Part shown: in pieces, positions 21,625 through 21,818 of the stretch
How positions within the stretch are numbered: position 1 is the stretch's first letter
How the letters are laid out: each line of letters begins with the position of its first letter
Assembly: GCA_900768625.1 (NCBI GenBank)
Contig: CAAGDO010000159.1
Span: forward strand, 1 to 21,818
DNA: 21,818 bases
DNA from: Bacteroidaceae bacterium
GTDB taxonomy: Bacteria > Bacteroidota > Bacteroidia > Bacteroidales > Bacteroidaceae
Direction: 5' to 3'
Notes under the pieces: generated by a model
What the model was told of the DNA's origin: nothing
What the model saw: the letters and a program-made list of their open reading frames with translations, nothing else
The model's database searches: none
Program-made: the position numbers and the translations under genes

Positions 21625-21818
21625 GAAGTCGTCTAAACTTTTCTGCCGAAGGTTTGATTTTGAGTTTTATCTCTTCTAAATTCAATCTTCACCTTTCTTT
21701 TTGGCCGTTTTTTGTCCTTTCATCGGTCGTGTAGCTCGCTACACTCCCTCTTCAATGCCCAAAAACGCCTCAAAAATAAAGGCAAATCTTGAATTTCATA
21801 AAAGTTCAGACGACTTCA
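21625..21818 (+). repeat. MITE-like imperfect palindrome, copy 2
   Basis: The same element as at 38-232, in the same orientation, with five substitutions and no insertions or deletions over the shared 194 bases. The inverted ends, left-arm extra segment and apex TGTAGCTCGCTACA are all kept. It ends on the last base of the window. The differences lie in arm and loop positions and leave the terminal repeats unchanged except for the outermost base on the left. Confidence 0.8.

Noticed and set aside
1..21818. Direct repeats at both window edges as a sign of a circular plasmid or element
   Set aside because: The two copies differ at five positions, so they are separate copies; the gene content is chromosomal housekeeping.

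Overview
The window looks like chromosomal DNA of a Bacteroidales bacterium, most likely Prevotella or a close relative. The evidence is promoters of the Bacteroidetes type (TTTG, 19-20 bp, TAnnTTTG), families typical of that group (animal-type glutaminyl cyclase lipoprotein, DUF4491, AAA/PD-(D/E)XK fusion, TGS-type nucleoside kinase, MetG with a C-terminal tRNA-binding domain) and very weak Shine-Dalgarno signals. No plasmid, phage, CRISPR, rRNA or tRNA genes were seen.

Layout. From 447 to 14157 all twelve genes lie on the minus strand. They are an oxidative-stress cluster (rubrerythrin, reverse-type rubrerythrin, PerR-like regulator with its own operator), a possible five-gene run (DUF4491 membrane protein, a fused glutamine-amidotransferase-like/M19 dipeptidase, a glutaminyl-peptide cyclotransferase, SufE, an Ala/Lys-rich lipoprotein), an Lrp/AsnC regulator, an orphan AAA-ATPase/nuclease-fold protein, an MFS exporter and uvrA. 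A gene-free stretch of about 1 kb follows (14158-15204). To its right, three genes run on the plus strand (nucleoside kinase, metG, a single-pass membrane protein), and a minus-strand PfkB-family kinase closes the window.

Main discovery. The gene-free stretch carries ten matches to the DnaA box TTATCCACA (one exact, nine with one mismatch) in about 460 bp, an AT-containing dyad and a 16-bp-stem hairpin that belongs to no gene. It sits exactly where gene direction switches from all-minus to plus. I read it as a strong candidate chromosomal replication origin (oriC) without dnaA beside it, between uvrA and a nucleoside kinase gene.

Repeats. A ~194-bp imperfect-palindrome element occurs at both window edges in the same orientation with about 97% identity. 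A different-sequence element of the same design (terminal inverted repeats, longer left arm, apex TAGCnCGCTA) fills the gap between the Lrp gene and the DUF4491 gene, supplies part of the Lrp stop codon and carries an outward promoter-like -7 box. A third repeat, a 27-bp motif present three times, abuts the two rubrerythrin terminators. Many genes end in long two-tier hairpins with T-runs.

How the genes work together. PerR-type peroxide sensing plausibly controls itself and the two peroxide-reducing rubrerythrins through a perfect 8-1-8 palindrome. The fused hydrolase and the cyclotransferase, six bases apart, both act on glutamyl-type peptide substrates. The remaining genes are housekeeping: DNA repair, translation, Fe-S assembly, nucleotide salvage and efflux.
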